Of a DNA stretch of 64,000 nt, positions 35,575 to 43,758 are shown piece by piece (position 1 is the stretch's first letter; each line of letters begins with the position of its first letter). The stretch covers positions 131,642 to 195,641 of the forward strand of contig NZ_LMMA01000034.1 of NCBI RefSeq assembly GCF_001422725.1. Reading direction: 5' to 3'. Under the pieces are notes generated by a model. The model searched no databases, was not told the DNA's origin, and saw only the letters and a program-made list of their open reading frames with translations. This stretch comes from Flavobacterium sp. Leaf82 (GTDB lineage Bacteria; Bacteroidota; Bacteroidia; Flavobacteriales; Flavobacteriaceae). The position numbers and the translations under genes are program-made.

Positions 35575-36216
35575 CTATTTTTTATACGTTATTCTCTTTA
35601 AAAAATAGATTTTTTTAAGTTCCCAGTGTTTAACAACATAGTAATTCCAAATTCCTTTTTGCACTGTAATTTCTAATAAATAGTTCTTTGGATTGCGATT
35701 GTAGTTTTGTCTGTTCATTTCCTGAGTAACACTAAAAACTTCGATTCGGTTTTTAAACTTAAAAGAAATGTCCGGATTTTTTCTAGTGTAAAAACCTTCA
35801 ACTTTACAATTTATTATTTCTACCTTATTTTTTTCTGCTTCTCTGGTGTTTATATAATTCCATGTTACGTCTGCAATTTGCCCAAAACTCAAATATGAAA
35901 TTATGATTCCTTGTAGTAGATAAAAGCAAATCACGTATATTTTGGCATATGTTTCATTGAAACTTAAATATGTTCTAACTAAAAAATCTTTCCTGTAAAT
36001 TCCAAAAAAGAGTATTCCGATAAGTACTGGCAGAAAAAATATATAAATTGTATACCTAACATCGTGTCCAATTGTTTTGCTTTCTAAGAGCGTATGATTT
36101 ATAATAAAAAAAATCATTGCCAATATTAGAAGGATATAATGTTTTCGGTTTATTTTTTTTTCTTTGTTTTTAATCTTCCTTCTGTCTATTTTCTTTTGGT
36201 TTTGTTTTGCTCTCAA
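35575..36216 (-). CDS. Hypothetical membrane protein
   Basis: A 213-aa protein with a strongly basic N-terminus (QNQKKIDRRKIKNKEKKINR) and four hydrophobic segments (about 26-44, 53-73, 92-112 and near 120). A soluble C-terminal part follows, with FKNRIEVFSVTQEMNRQ. No family recognised. Confidence 0.65.
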   Translation of the reverse strand: MRAKQNQKKIDRRKIKNKEKKINRKHYILLILAMIFFIINHTLLESKTIGHDVRYTIYIFFLPVLIGILFFGIYRKDFLVRTYLSFNETYAKIYVICFYLLQGIIISYLSFGQIADVTWNYINTREAEKNKVEIINCKVEGFYTRKNPDISFKFKNRIEVFSVTQEMNRQNYNRNPKNYLLEITVQKGIWNYYVVKHWELKKIYFLKRITYKK

Positions 36217-36389
36217 ATGTGTTAGTATTTATTGTCTATTTACTTTTATGATTACTTGAAAATATCTTATAATCTCTTAAAGATTCTAAATTCATGCGCG
36301 AAGCAATAATAAAACAATAAAGCGATAAAAAAAACTATTTGAAATTTCTTATATTGGTTGTCAGGCAGAAAAACCATCATAAAACAAAA

Positions 36390-36911
36390 ATGGACAGGAA
36401 CTTACAAACTTTCCCAACATTAATTACCGAAAGGTTAACACTACGGAAACTCTCAAAAAATGATTCCGAAGAAATACTGCAATTACGTTCAGACTCAGAA
36501 ATAAATAAATTTCTTGACAGAAAACCAAGAAAAACAGTAGAAGATGCTTTAAACTTCATCAATATTATAATAGAAAACGAAAGTAACAATCTTTTTTATT
36601 GGGCAATTACAAAGACTGATGAAGATAAACTAATTGGTACAATTTGTCTATTTGACTTTGTAGATGATTTAAAGAAATGCGAAATTGGATGTGAACTTCT
36701 AACTCAATTTCACGGTCAGGGAATTATGCTCGAAGCTGCAAGAAAGGTTGTAGAATACGCAATTAAAACACTTGGGCAAAAAACGATCGATGCCCAAACT
36801 CATAAAGATAATCACAGCTCAACGAAACTTCTTCAAAAATTAAATTTTAAGAAACTAGATAATATAGTCGAAAATAATCCAAATCTTATTCTATATAGAT
36901 TGACGATTTAA
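36390..36911 (+). CDS. GNAT-family N-acetyltransferase (RimJ/RimL-like)
   Basis: A 173-aa protein beginning MDRNLQTFPTLITERLTLRK, with the ITERLTLR lead typical of RimJ/RimL-like acetyltransferases, the acetyl-CoA region GCELLTQFHGQGIMLEAARK and the end THKDNHSSTKLLQKLNF. It transfers an acetyl group from acetyl-CoA to an unknown amine. The ATG at 36390 is used, since the upstream in-frame TTG adds a non-family leader. A weak hairpin (36911-36944) follows. Confidence 0.9.
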   Translation: MDRNLQTFPTLITERLTLRKLSKNDSEEILQLRSDSEINKFLDRKPRKTVEDALNFINIIIENESNNLFYWAITKTDEDKLIGTICLFDFVDDLKKCEIGCELLTQFHGQGIMLEAARKVVEYAIKTLGQKTIDAQTHKDNHSSTKLLQKLNFKKLDNIVENNPNLILYRLTI

Positions 36912-36988
36912 AAAGATCAAATCGCTTATTTCAGAAGATCTTTTATTTACTTATAACTAGTTGATTTTAAGTGTTTTATTTGGTATTT

Positions 36989-37420
36989 TTATTTTTTAAT
37001 TAAAGTACCTTCACTTTCAGTTTTTTGTAATTGATTTACATATGTTTTTCTAAATGAGAATATATTTTGTTTTGAAGTTATTTCAAAAATTGTGGATCCT
37101 ACATTTTTATATCCATCAAACACGTGTGAAACAATCGAATCGCCAGATTTATCCATTTCTCTTACATCGCCACTAGTTTTTTTTAAAATTATATCATTAA
37201 AAACAATTAATATTTTTTCTGAACTCAATACAAAAACTTTGAATTTTCCTTTTGCAAGGGATTTATTCCCTGTTTTTATAGAGTAACTACAAGTATTCAT
37301 ATCAAATGTATATTCGCCTTCATTTACGGAATTGATTTGATATTGTCCGCTAGCCATAATTGCTTCAGATTTGCAACTATTAAGAATTAAAAGTAGTAGA
37401 AATAAAATATATTTATTCAT
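36989..37420 (-). CDS. Hypothetical lipoprotein
   Basis: A 143-aa protein with the signal MNKYILFLLLLILNSC (Cys16 the likely lipid anchor) and a beta-rich mature part (GQYQINSVNEGEYTFDMNTC). The ATG at 37420 is chosen over a GTG at 37444. No domain is recognised. Confidence 0.68.
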   Translation of the reverse strand: MNKYILFLLLLILNSCKSEAIMASGQYQINSVNEGEYTFDMNTCSYSIKTGNKSLAKGKFKVFVLSSEKILIVFNDIILKKTSGDVREMDKSGDSIVSHVFDGYKNVGSTIFEITSKQNIFSFRKTYVNQLQKTESEGTLIKK

Positions 37421-37793
37421 CAATAGAAATTCATTTTTGTTCACTCTATTTTTTTTTAGATATTAGCTAACATATTTTAATAAACTGAGATTTATTTTGA
37501 AACAATAAAAATTTAAGCGGATAAATCTGTGAAGAATATAAATAAAAAAACTCCTTAATTTCTTAAGGAGTTTCTTGGTGGTCCTTACGAACCTGTTTAC
37601 GAACCATTTTATGCAGGATTTGAAGAAAATTGCGATTAAATAGAGGATTTTTTTAATTTGTCACAGCGTTATATTCTTTGTAATGTTTGTGCATTAAGTA
37701 TGTGGGATTAATTATGCATAATTTTCCAAATACAAAACTATCTTCAAATTCAGCCTTTTGCCCAAATCTCTTTAACGGCTGATATATTATGTT
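37421..37793. other. Gene-free stretch with terminator hairpin and direct repeat A
   Basis: Holds a terminator-like hairpin AAACTCCTTAA/TTAAGGAGTTT (37548-37573) and, directly after it, repeat A (37576-37630). The latter is matched at 40093-40147. The remainder is AT-rich with no gene. Confidence 0.6.
37576..37630 (+). repeat. Direct repeat A, possible element boundary
   Basis: Begins TGGTGGTCCTTACGAACC, followed by TGTTTACGAACCATTTT and a diverged tail. About 45 of 55 positions agree with repeat B at 40093-40147. Both copies directly follow a terminator hairpin. Together they bracket two minus-strand genes. Confidence 0.65.
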
Positions 37794-38651
37794 TTATTTT
37801 ATAAAGTTAAATATTTCGGCTTTTAGTTCATCTATGTTCTGTTTTTCTAATAAAGTTTCTAAATTTTGGATGTATGATTCATCTGTGCAACTTACATATT
37901 TTTGAGCTTGTTTATATACTACAGCATCAACTAGCATTCTTAAGTATGGCGGAAAGTCACTAGTGCGGTTTGCCTTAATAAACAATCTATTTCCTGACAA
38001 CGGAAATAGATAATCATCTTCATAAACTTTTGGATTTGCACTTTCAAAAATTACAGGACTATCAGAACATAGAAATGGAAAATTTTTATGACTTTCTAAT
38101 ATTGAGTATGGCGTTTTACAATTATAACCGCGAACTGAATCCATTAATGAATTATAAAACTTATAACTTTTAACAAACTCTGGGTTGTTTTTAAACGCTT
38201 CTTCTGTAGCTTTTTGTCGCTCTCCGCTTTTGTTTATTATTTTTAAACCTAAGCTGGATAAATCATTTTTATTTATAACTTTTTTTAATTCGTTTGTCCG
38301 ATGTGGTAACCTCCAATACATAAGACTTACAAAGTGATTCATTCGTGGCATATCATCATCTGTAACATCATAATTAGTTGTGTAATCTGACTTACTTATT
38401 TTTTCAATTAATATTGCCATCTCGTTGTCAAAATCCGCATAACTCGTTTCTATATAATCATTTCTTTTATCTCCAAATACTACAGTATTAGCATCTTTTT
38501 CAAAAAAGAAAGATTCCGGTGAGAATTCTTTCCCATTTTTCAGGAAACGTTTTTCTTGAACATTAAAGATTTTAATAAGTTCTGAATCCTTAGTAAAACC
38601 TTTAAGATAAAAAACAGGTAAATAATGATGTCTCCAAGAGATGTTGTTCAT
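37794..38651 (-). CDS. DUF4238 family protein
   Basis: A 285-aa soluble protein whose start SWRHHYLPVFYLKGFTKD is the typical HHYxPxFYLxxF beginning of DUF4238. It continues with FFEKDANTVVFGDKRND, SLMYWRLPHRTNELK and a conserved SDSPVIFE late motif. The molecular function is unknown. Members often occur in accessory islands. It lies inside the 2.5-kb segment bounded by repeats A and B. Confidence 0.82.
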   Translation of the reverse strand: MNNISWRHHYLPVFYLKGFTKDSELIKIFNVQEKRFLKNGKEFSPESFFFEKDANTVVFGDKRNDYIETSYADFDNEMAILIEKISKSDYTTNYDVTDDDMPRMNHFVSLMYWRLPHRTNELKKVINKNDLSSLGLKIINKSGERQKATEEAFKNNPEFVKSYKFYNSLMDSVRGYNCKTPYSILESHKNFPFLCSDSPVIFESANPKVYEDDYLFPLSGNRLFIKANRTSDFPPYLRMLVDAVVYKQAQKYVSCTDESYIQNLETLLEKQNIDELKAEIFNFIK

Positions 38652-38797
38652 TTTTGCGGTTTTAAAAATGTTATATAATTTCCTAGCGCTACAAGAGGTT
38701 TGGGATTAAAGATGCGCGTTTTTTTCAATATCCACAATTTTACAAATAAAAACAATCTTTAAATTCAACCTAATACCCAAATCTCTCTTAACGGCTG

Positions 38798-39757
38798 TTA
38801 AATGCTGTATTTTGTTTTTAGTTCTTCAAAAATTTTCATAATGTATAATCCTTTTTCATCTTTCTCATATTTTTCAATTAATTCTTTAACTTCAATTTCA
38901 TTTTCTTTAAAAGATTTTTTGTTTAATTCTGAAATATAATTAATTCCATTCGTCATAAAATCTTCTGCAATAATATATGAAATCAATGACGTAAACTTTT
39001 CATACATAAGTTTTGGGCCAACAATTATTTTAGAAGTTTTATCAGTGATGGAATTTAAGCAATCAACAAATAATGATTTGTTATCATTTTTATTCTCTTC
39101 AATATATAATATTAAAATTGCTTCGCAGAAATAAAAAATATATGGGTTTTTGAGTTTATCTGATGTCGAAATAAATGCGCTATTAGTTGAATATTTATTA
39201 AAAATTATTGCAATTTTAAAATTTTCAATTTCATATTCTTTATTAATGCTATTAGCAAATAAGTAGTTGTACAAAAACTTTTTGATTTTTAACAAATCAC
39301 TTTCTTCAATATAGCTGTCACCTCCTTCAAATTTATAGATGTAGCAAAAACGTAATATAATTGAATAAAAGTAAGCTTGAATCTCAACATTAAGAATCTT
39401 TTTTGGTTCTAAAATCTCTAAATCTGAACTTGATTTATATGAATTAAAATTAGCTAAATATTTATCTTCTCTAAATTTTTGTAAAAATTCAGAAGCAAAT
39501 TTGGATTCTAATTCTGCTAATTTTTTTTCACAGATTTTACAAAGAATATAATCTCTTTTATAGTGATTTTGCTTTATTTCTGCAGATTGATTTTTTAAAT
39601 TATCTCTTCCAAAATAAGTGTCAATTTTTGAAGCTTTGCTATTAATATTAAACGATTCTTCACTGTAATGTTTCCCTACACAATTTTTTATTAAACTTGC
39701 AGGGATTAAATGAGAACCAACTTCATCAGCTGTATTGTCGCAAATTATACAATTCAT
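38798..39757 (-). CDS. Zinc-finger/HNH-like hypothetical protein
   Basis: A 319-aa protein starting MNCIICDNTADEVGSHLIPA. Two CxxC pairs (CIIC at residues 3-6 and LCKICEKKL near 75) and SHLIP resemble the treble-clef start of HNH-like proteins, but no complete HNH set is seen. The remainder is helical and lysine-rich. The ATG at 39757 is preferred, and an ATG at 39796 would add 13 hydrophobic residues. It may form a pair with the DUF4238 gene 147 bp downstream. Confidence 0.6.
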   Translation of the reverse strand: MNCIICDNTADEVGSHLIPASLIKNCVGKHYSEESFNINSKASKIDTYFGRDNLKNQSAEIKQNHYKRDYILCKICEKKLAELESKFASEFLQKFREDKYLANFNSYKSSSDLEILEPKKILNVEIQAYFYSIILRFCYIYKFEGGDSYIEESDLLKIKKFLYNYLFANSINKEYEIENFKIAIIFNKYSTNSAFISTSDKLKNPYIFYFCEAILILYIEENKNDNKSLFVDCLNSITDKTSKIIVGPKLMYEKFTSLISYIIAEDFMTNGINYISELNKKSFKENEIEVKELIEKYEKDEKGLYIMKIFEELKTKYSI

Positions 39758-40049
39758 TTTTAGGATTTTTAGTAATATAGCAGTTAACTTATACATATGT
39801 CTGATTTATTAAACATATCAACCCTAATTAAGATGTATAAGTATGAAAAATATCAGTTATTATTTCTTTACTAATATAGAAACAATTCTTTATAAATAAT
39901 TAATTGTGATTTTAAATTGTTCATGTAGTTGAGTGAAAAGCTTAGCGATCTTAGTAATGTTATGATCGATAAGAACTACGAATCATTTATTTTAGTAAAC
40001 ATAGGGTTTTACAGAATTAGATAAAAAATTTAAGCTTTTTTCGAACCAT

Positions 40050-40087
40050 AAAAAATCTCTAAAATCAAAAGACTTTAGAGATTTTTT
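40050..40087 (+). terminator. Rho-independent terminator
   Basis: A 14-bp stem, AAAAAATCTCTAAA and TTTAGAGATTTTTT, around a ~10-nt loop. No + strand gene lies directly upstream, so it may belong to a lost gene. Confidence 0.75.
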
Positions 40088-40092
40088 AAAAA

Positions 40093-40147
40093 TGGTGGTC
40101 CTTAAGAACCTGTTTACGAGCCATTTTCTCCAAGACTTGAAAAAACT
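40093..40147 (+). repeat. Direct repeat B, possible element boundary
   Basis: TGGTGGTCCTTAAGAACC, followed by TGTTTACGAGCCATTTT. It is the partner of repeat A at 37576-37630, in the same orientation and also right after a terminator. Confidence 0.65.
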
Positions 40148-40420
40148 TTCTGCTAAAATATTTAGAAATAGAATAAAATCATGGCGATGAGAATCACATT
40201 GCTACGCTATTTTTCAGAATAGCAAAACTACCGAATTTATCCCCATATCAGAACTAAAAGCATTCAACTAATTAAACGTCCTTTTAATTATTTATAAGTT
40301 TATTATTATATATTTGATAATAAATAAACCCTGAACATTATCAGGCATATCTAGTCAATTTTGAGGAGATAAGTCAGATGTTGTCACTAGTACATTCTAG
40401 TTAGCACTAATTTTATAAAG

Positions 40421-40849
40421 ATGAAAGGACATATTATTTTAATAATTTCTATAATTTTATTTTCTTGTAATAATAAGCAAGTGAAAAATCAAAACACAAT
40501 TGTAAAACAAGAAAATTTAAAAAACGAGAAAATGAAAAATTATGCTTATTTAAAAGATATGTACGCAGATTCATATTTTCCAAAATTTCTCGTTGACAAA
40601 GTGAGAACTATTCTTATTGAACTATGCATTGATATTGAAAAAACATCGCCGAAAAATCTTGACGAACTTTATAAGTTAACACATACAGCAACTATGAAAA
40701 TAAATGATTTACAAAACGAATTCTTTGAGCATAACAGCGAAATTGAAACTGGTGCTAGGGAATCGATCGGGGCAGACTTTGACTTTATAGCTAAAGCATA
40801 TGGATTCAATGCTGATGTAGAAGAACTGATTGCTCCCAGAGAATGGTAG
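40421..40849 (+). CDS. Cassette 1: DUF5713-like lipoprotein
   Basis: A 142-aa protein with a lipoprotein signal (MKGHIILIISIILFSC, Cys16), a linker and a helical domain that starts NYAYLKDMYADSYFPKFLVD, matching DUF5713. DUF5713 function is unknown. Lipidation is unusual for this family, which is normally cytoplasmic. It is the first gene of the cassette array. GTTAGCACTA (40400-40409) before it is a perfect complement of TAGTGCTAAC (40857-40866) after it. Confidence 0.75.
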   Translation: MKGHIILIISIILFSCNNKQVKNQNTIVKQENLKNEKMKNYAYLKDMYADSYFPKFLVDKVRTILIELCIDIEKTSPKNLDELYKLTHTATMKINDLQNEFFEHNSEIETGARESIGADFDFIAKAYGFNADVEELIAPREW

Positions 40850-40856
40850 AAAAAAC

Positions 40857-40995
40857 TAGTGCTAACAGCTACTACAACGGATTTAGGTAATTGGCTTAAT
40901 GGAAAAATGGTTTTGTATTTTGACTGATTTGGCAAATCCGAAGAATGGGCTTAATTTAGTCGCAAACCCGTGGCGGTACCAGAACGTTATGTGCA
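40857..40995 (+). repeat. attC-like site 1
   Basis: R''-like box TAGTGCTAAC (40857-40866), left arm CTACTACAACGGATTT, core with TTGGCTTAATGG and GATTTGGCAAATCCGAAGAA, right arm AAACCCGTGGCGG, and R'-like box GTTATGTGCA (40986-40995), which belongs to the next cassette. The arms pair imperfectly, as in integron attC sites. Confidence 0.8.
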
Positions 40996-41025
40996 AGTTT
41001 AAATAAAACTCATCTTATAAAATAT

Positions 41026-41862
41026 ATGTTAAAAATACTAGAAAGACCAACACTAAGAAAATTTAATGAAACTGATTGGGAATTTGTCAATCCAGAATCA
41101 TATAATAATGAAATTGTGGCTGGCGAATTTTGGGAAGCGATAGACTTATTGGAATACGACGACAAGTTTGCTGAAGATGCTTTAAAAAAATTAATCGAAA
41201 AGTATCCATTTTATATTGATGCCTATGTTCATTTAAGTATTGCTTTTAGAAATCAGAAGAAGACATTTGAAAGTTTATTGACTGCTGAAAAAGCATTTAA
41301 CATTTCAAGAGAATGTCTTCCTAAAGAATTCAACTCAAAAAAGCATAAAATAATATGGACTTATCCAAAAAACAGACCATTTTTAAGGGCATATCAGAAC
41401 TACGCTTTAGAATGTAAGGAACACAACAAATATGAAATTGCAATTTCGGTATTAAAAGATATTTTAGACTTTAATGAAAATGATAATCAAGGTATTAGAT
41501 ATATTCTGCTTGAAACGTATTTTAAACTTATGAATTTACATGAAGCTAAAAAAATAATAACGAAATATAAAGATGACTTCTCTATAGACTTTAAATTTGG
41601 AGAAGTAGCTCTAGCTGTGTTAGATGGAAATACAAAAAAAGCAGATACTCTTTTAAAGGAAGCGATGAAAACGAATAGTTTTTTTATAGATGAAATAAAA
41701 AAAGGAAAGCATATAAAACCTGCACCCTATCGAATTCTTGGTGAGCCATTTTTTGACGAAATAATTCATGTTGGTTCTGTTCAACAGGCATATGAATACT
41801 GGAGTAGAAACAAAGACTTCTACAAAAACAAAAAAATAATTGAATATTTTAGGAACAAATAA
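41026..41862 (+). CDS. Cassette 2: TPR-like helical protein
   Basis: A 278-aa helical protein. IDAYVHLSIAFRNQKKTFES, NKYEIAISVLKDILDFNEND and GIRYILLETYFKLMNLHEAK look like tetratricopeptide-type helix pairs. No catalytic motif or signal peptide. TTATGTGCA before the gene (40987-40995) is the exact complement of TGCACATAA after it (41866-41874), which defines the cassette ends. Confidence 0.72.
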   Translation: MLKILERPTLRKFNETDWEFVNPESYNNEIVAGEFWEAIDLLEYDDKFAEDALKKLIEKYPFYIDAYVHLSIAFRNQKKTFESLLTAEKAFNISRECLPKEFNSKKHKIIWTYPKNRPFLRAYQNYALECKEHNKYEIAISVLKDILDFNENDNQGIRYILLETYFKLMNLHEAKKIITKYKDDFSIDFKFGEVALAVLDGNTKKADTLLKEAMKTNSFFIDEIKKGKHIKPAPYRILGEPFFDEIIHVGSVQQAYEYWSRNKDFYKNKKIIEYFRNK

Positions 41863-41865
41863 ACC

Positions 41866-42008
41866 TGCACATAAAAGCTACTACAACGGATTTGGGTAAT
41901 TGGATTAATGGGAATATGGTTTTGTACTTAAATTATTTGGCAAACCCGAAAAATAGGCTTAAAATAACTCCATACCCGCTGTAGTCCCAGAATGCTGTGT
42001 GACATGCA
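41866..42008 (+). repeat. attC-like site 2
   Basis: Left box TGCACATAA with AAAGC in place of AACAGC, left arm CTACTACAACGGATTTGGG, core ATTTGGCAAACCCGAA, right arm TACCCGCTGTAG, and right box GCTGTGTGACATGCA (41994-42008), where GTT has become GCT. Confidence 0.78.
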
Positions 42009-42040
42009 ACTACGGAAAGAAAAACTAAAAAAAACTAAAA

Positions 42041-42493
42041 ATGACTTTACTCACTTCAATGTTTGATTTTAAGAATGATATAATTTGTACAGATAGAAAT
42101 GGAGTTGCCAACAACTTTAAATATCATCTAAAAGAATCTAAAGAAAACGAAAATAAAAAATGGGTATTTATGATAATTCCAGAAAATAATATTAATATTT
42201 ATGATTGGTTTGAATTTGCCGTTACGGAAATTGACAATGAAAATGGAAAAGTAACAATAATGAGTCATAAAAATAACCCTGAATACGTAGCTAAAGGCAT
42301 ACCTGAAAAAATGATTGAAGAATCATCAATAGTTTTAAATAAGAGTATCCATTCGAGTTCAAATATAGCAGAGTTTAAAAGTTTTGAAACTGAATGGCGT
42401 AGTGATAGTGCGACTAAAGTTTGGAGACGATTGCAAGACCAAAACAATGCTGATTATTCCGAAGCTTCCGATACCTATACATTTGTAAATTAA
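42041..42493 (+). CDS. Cassette 3: hypothetical protein
   Basis: A 150-aa acidic soluble protein (NGVANNFKYHLKESKENENK; FMIIPENNINIYDWFEFAVT). No recognised family. Its cassette boxes, GCTGTGTGACATGCA before and TGCATGATAGCACAAC after, are complementary with two insertions and one substitution. Confidence 0.65.
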   Translation: MTLLTSMFDFKNDIICTDRNGVANNFKYHLKESKENENKKWVFMIIPENNINIYDWFEFAVTEIDNENGKVTIMSHKNNPEYVAKGIPEKMIEESSIVLNKSIHSSSNIAEFKSFETEWRSDSATKVWRRLQDQNNADYSEASDTYTFVN

Positions 42494-42587
42494 TGCATGA
42501 TAGCACAACAGCTACTACAAAGGATTTGAGCAATTGGCTTAATTTAGTCCCAAACGCGCTGTAGTCCTAGAACGTTGGCAACATACT
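42494..42587 (+). repeat. attC-like site 3, internally deleted
   Basis: Left box TGCATGATAGCACAAC, left arm GCTACTACAAAGGATTTGAG, then a single GGCTTAAT joined directly to TTAGTCCCAAACGCGCTG and right box GTTGGCAACATACT. The ~50-bp middle (TTTGTATTT to AATCCGAAGAA) is missing, as expected from recombination between the two GGCTTAAT copies of a full site. Confidence 0.78.
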
Positions 42588-42635
42588 ACACCAAAATTGC
42601 AAATAAAGAACTGAAATACAAAAAATAAGAATTTA

Positions 42636-43499
42636 ATGGACAGCACTACAAAAAATAAAATTGGAGAATTCATTTGTGGGGATGATAAAACAAAATATCC
42701 TGTTTATAGAAGTTCATTTTTTCTCACAAGATTTTTTCAAGAAATTGGAATTAACGCTACTCACGATGGTTCATCGAGAAATAAATGGTCTCAAAACGTC
42801 ATTTCAAATTTAAATGGAACTGATTTACAAAAAGTAATTTTAAGATTAGTTTCGCCAAAATTATACGGAGGAGACAGAGAACAAATTAGACTTGCTATTT
42901 TGACAATGAATGAAATATTAGCTGTAGAAAGTTTGAAAGTAATGATTGAAAATATTGAACCAAAATTAATCAAACAAGATCCAAATTATAACTTTTCAGA
43001 AAAAACAGAAGAAAAAGAAGAAAGAGAATTAAAACCACTTCCACCACCAAATTTTGATAAATTAAATCTTGAATTTGGACTCGCTGAAATTTTACAAAAA
43101 CGGTGGATTGAAGTCGAAAGTTGTATAAAGGTTAACGCAACTGTTAGTGCTGTCATAATGATGGGAAGTATGCTTGAGGGTTTTCTTTTAGGAATAATGC
43201 AAAAGAAACCACAGTTAGTAAACCAAGCCAAAAGCGCTCCCAGAAAAGACGAAAAAGTAAAAAACTTTTCCGAATGGAGTTTAAATGATATGATTGACGT
43301 AGCCCACGAAGTTGGTTGGATTCAATTAGATGTTAAGAAGTTTAGTCACGCACTAAAAGATTTCAGGAATATTATTCATCCATATCAACAACTAGTTCTG
43401 AAAACAAATCCTGATATTGATACTTGTAATATTTCTTGGTTAGTTGTACAAGCAACGTTTAATGACATTGCAGATTGGTTAAACAAAAATGATAAATAA
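42636..43499 (+). CDS. Cassette 4: two-domain protein, possible abortive-infection/HEPN-like
   Basis: A 287-aa protein. The N-terminal part (FLTRFFQEIGINATHDGSSR; DLQKVILRLVSPKLYGGDRE) resembles a small helical domain seen in several abortive-infection proteins. The C-terminal part (RWIEVESCIKVNATVSAVIM, MGSMLEGFLLGIM, LKDFRNIIHPYQQ) has the LE and RNxxHP look of DUF4145/HEPN-like RNA-binding or RNase folds. A defence role is inferred only. Boxes GTTGGCAACATACT before and AGTATGTCGCCCAAAC after match over GGCxACATACT. Confidence 0.6.
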   Translation: MDSTTKNKIGEFICGDDKTKYPVYRSSFFLTRFFQEIGINATHDGSSRNKWSQNVISNLNGTDLQKVILRLVSPKLYGGDREQIRLAILTMNEILAVESLKVMIENIEPKLIKQDPNYNFSEKTEEKEERELKPLPPPNFDKLNLEFGLAEILQKRWIEVESCIKVNATVSAVIMMGSMLEGFLLGIMQKKPQLVNQAKSAPRKDEKVKNFSEWSLNDMIDVAHEVGWIQLDVKKFSHALKDFRNIIHPYQQLVLKTNPDIDTCNISWLVVQATFNDIADWLNKNDK

Positions 43500-43502
43500 G
43501 AA

Positions 43503-43650
43503 AGTATGTCGCCCAAACAGCTACTGCAACGGATTTCGGTAGTAGACTTAATAGAAAAAATGGTTTTGTATTTGGGATGATTCGGCAAATCCGAAGAACG
43601 AGCTTGATTTCGTCCCAAACCCGCTGTAGTGCCAGAATGTTATCCCCAAG
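43503..43650 (+). repeat. attC-like site 4
   Basis: Left box AGTATGTCGCCCAAAC (43503-43518), left arm CTACTGCAACGGATTTCGG, core GATTCGGCAAATCCGAAGAA, right arm CCCAAACCCGCTGTAGTG, right box GTTATCC (43639-43645). Confidence 0.8.
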
Positions 43651-43744
43651 TTTAGAAAACCGTATTACCAAAAACATGAACGATAAAAAACAATTGGCAT
43701 AATTTAATCCCAAACTGCTTGTAGCGCGAGAACGGGCAGTAACT
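43651..43744 (+). repeat. Remnant cassette with half attC-like site
   Basis: Only ~40 bp follows the GTT box of site 4 before a lone right half-site (43691-43744: ATTGGCATAATTTAATCC, then AACTGCTTGTAGCGCGAG and AACGGGCAGTAAC). The gene and left half-site of one unit appear deleted. Confidence 0.65.
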
Positions 43745-43758
43745 ATACCACAAAAATC

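Larger units (their letters stand above)
39758..40420. other. 663-bp gene-free stretch up to the cassette array
   Basis: Contains the terminator AAAAAATCTCTAAA/TTTAGAGATTTTTT (40050-40087), repeat B (40093-40147), and near its right end GTTAGCACTA (40400-40409), the left boundary box of the first gene cassette. A decayed right half of an attC-like site may precede that box (CACTAGTACATTCTA). No gene seen. Confidence 0.6.
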
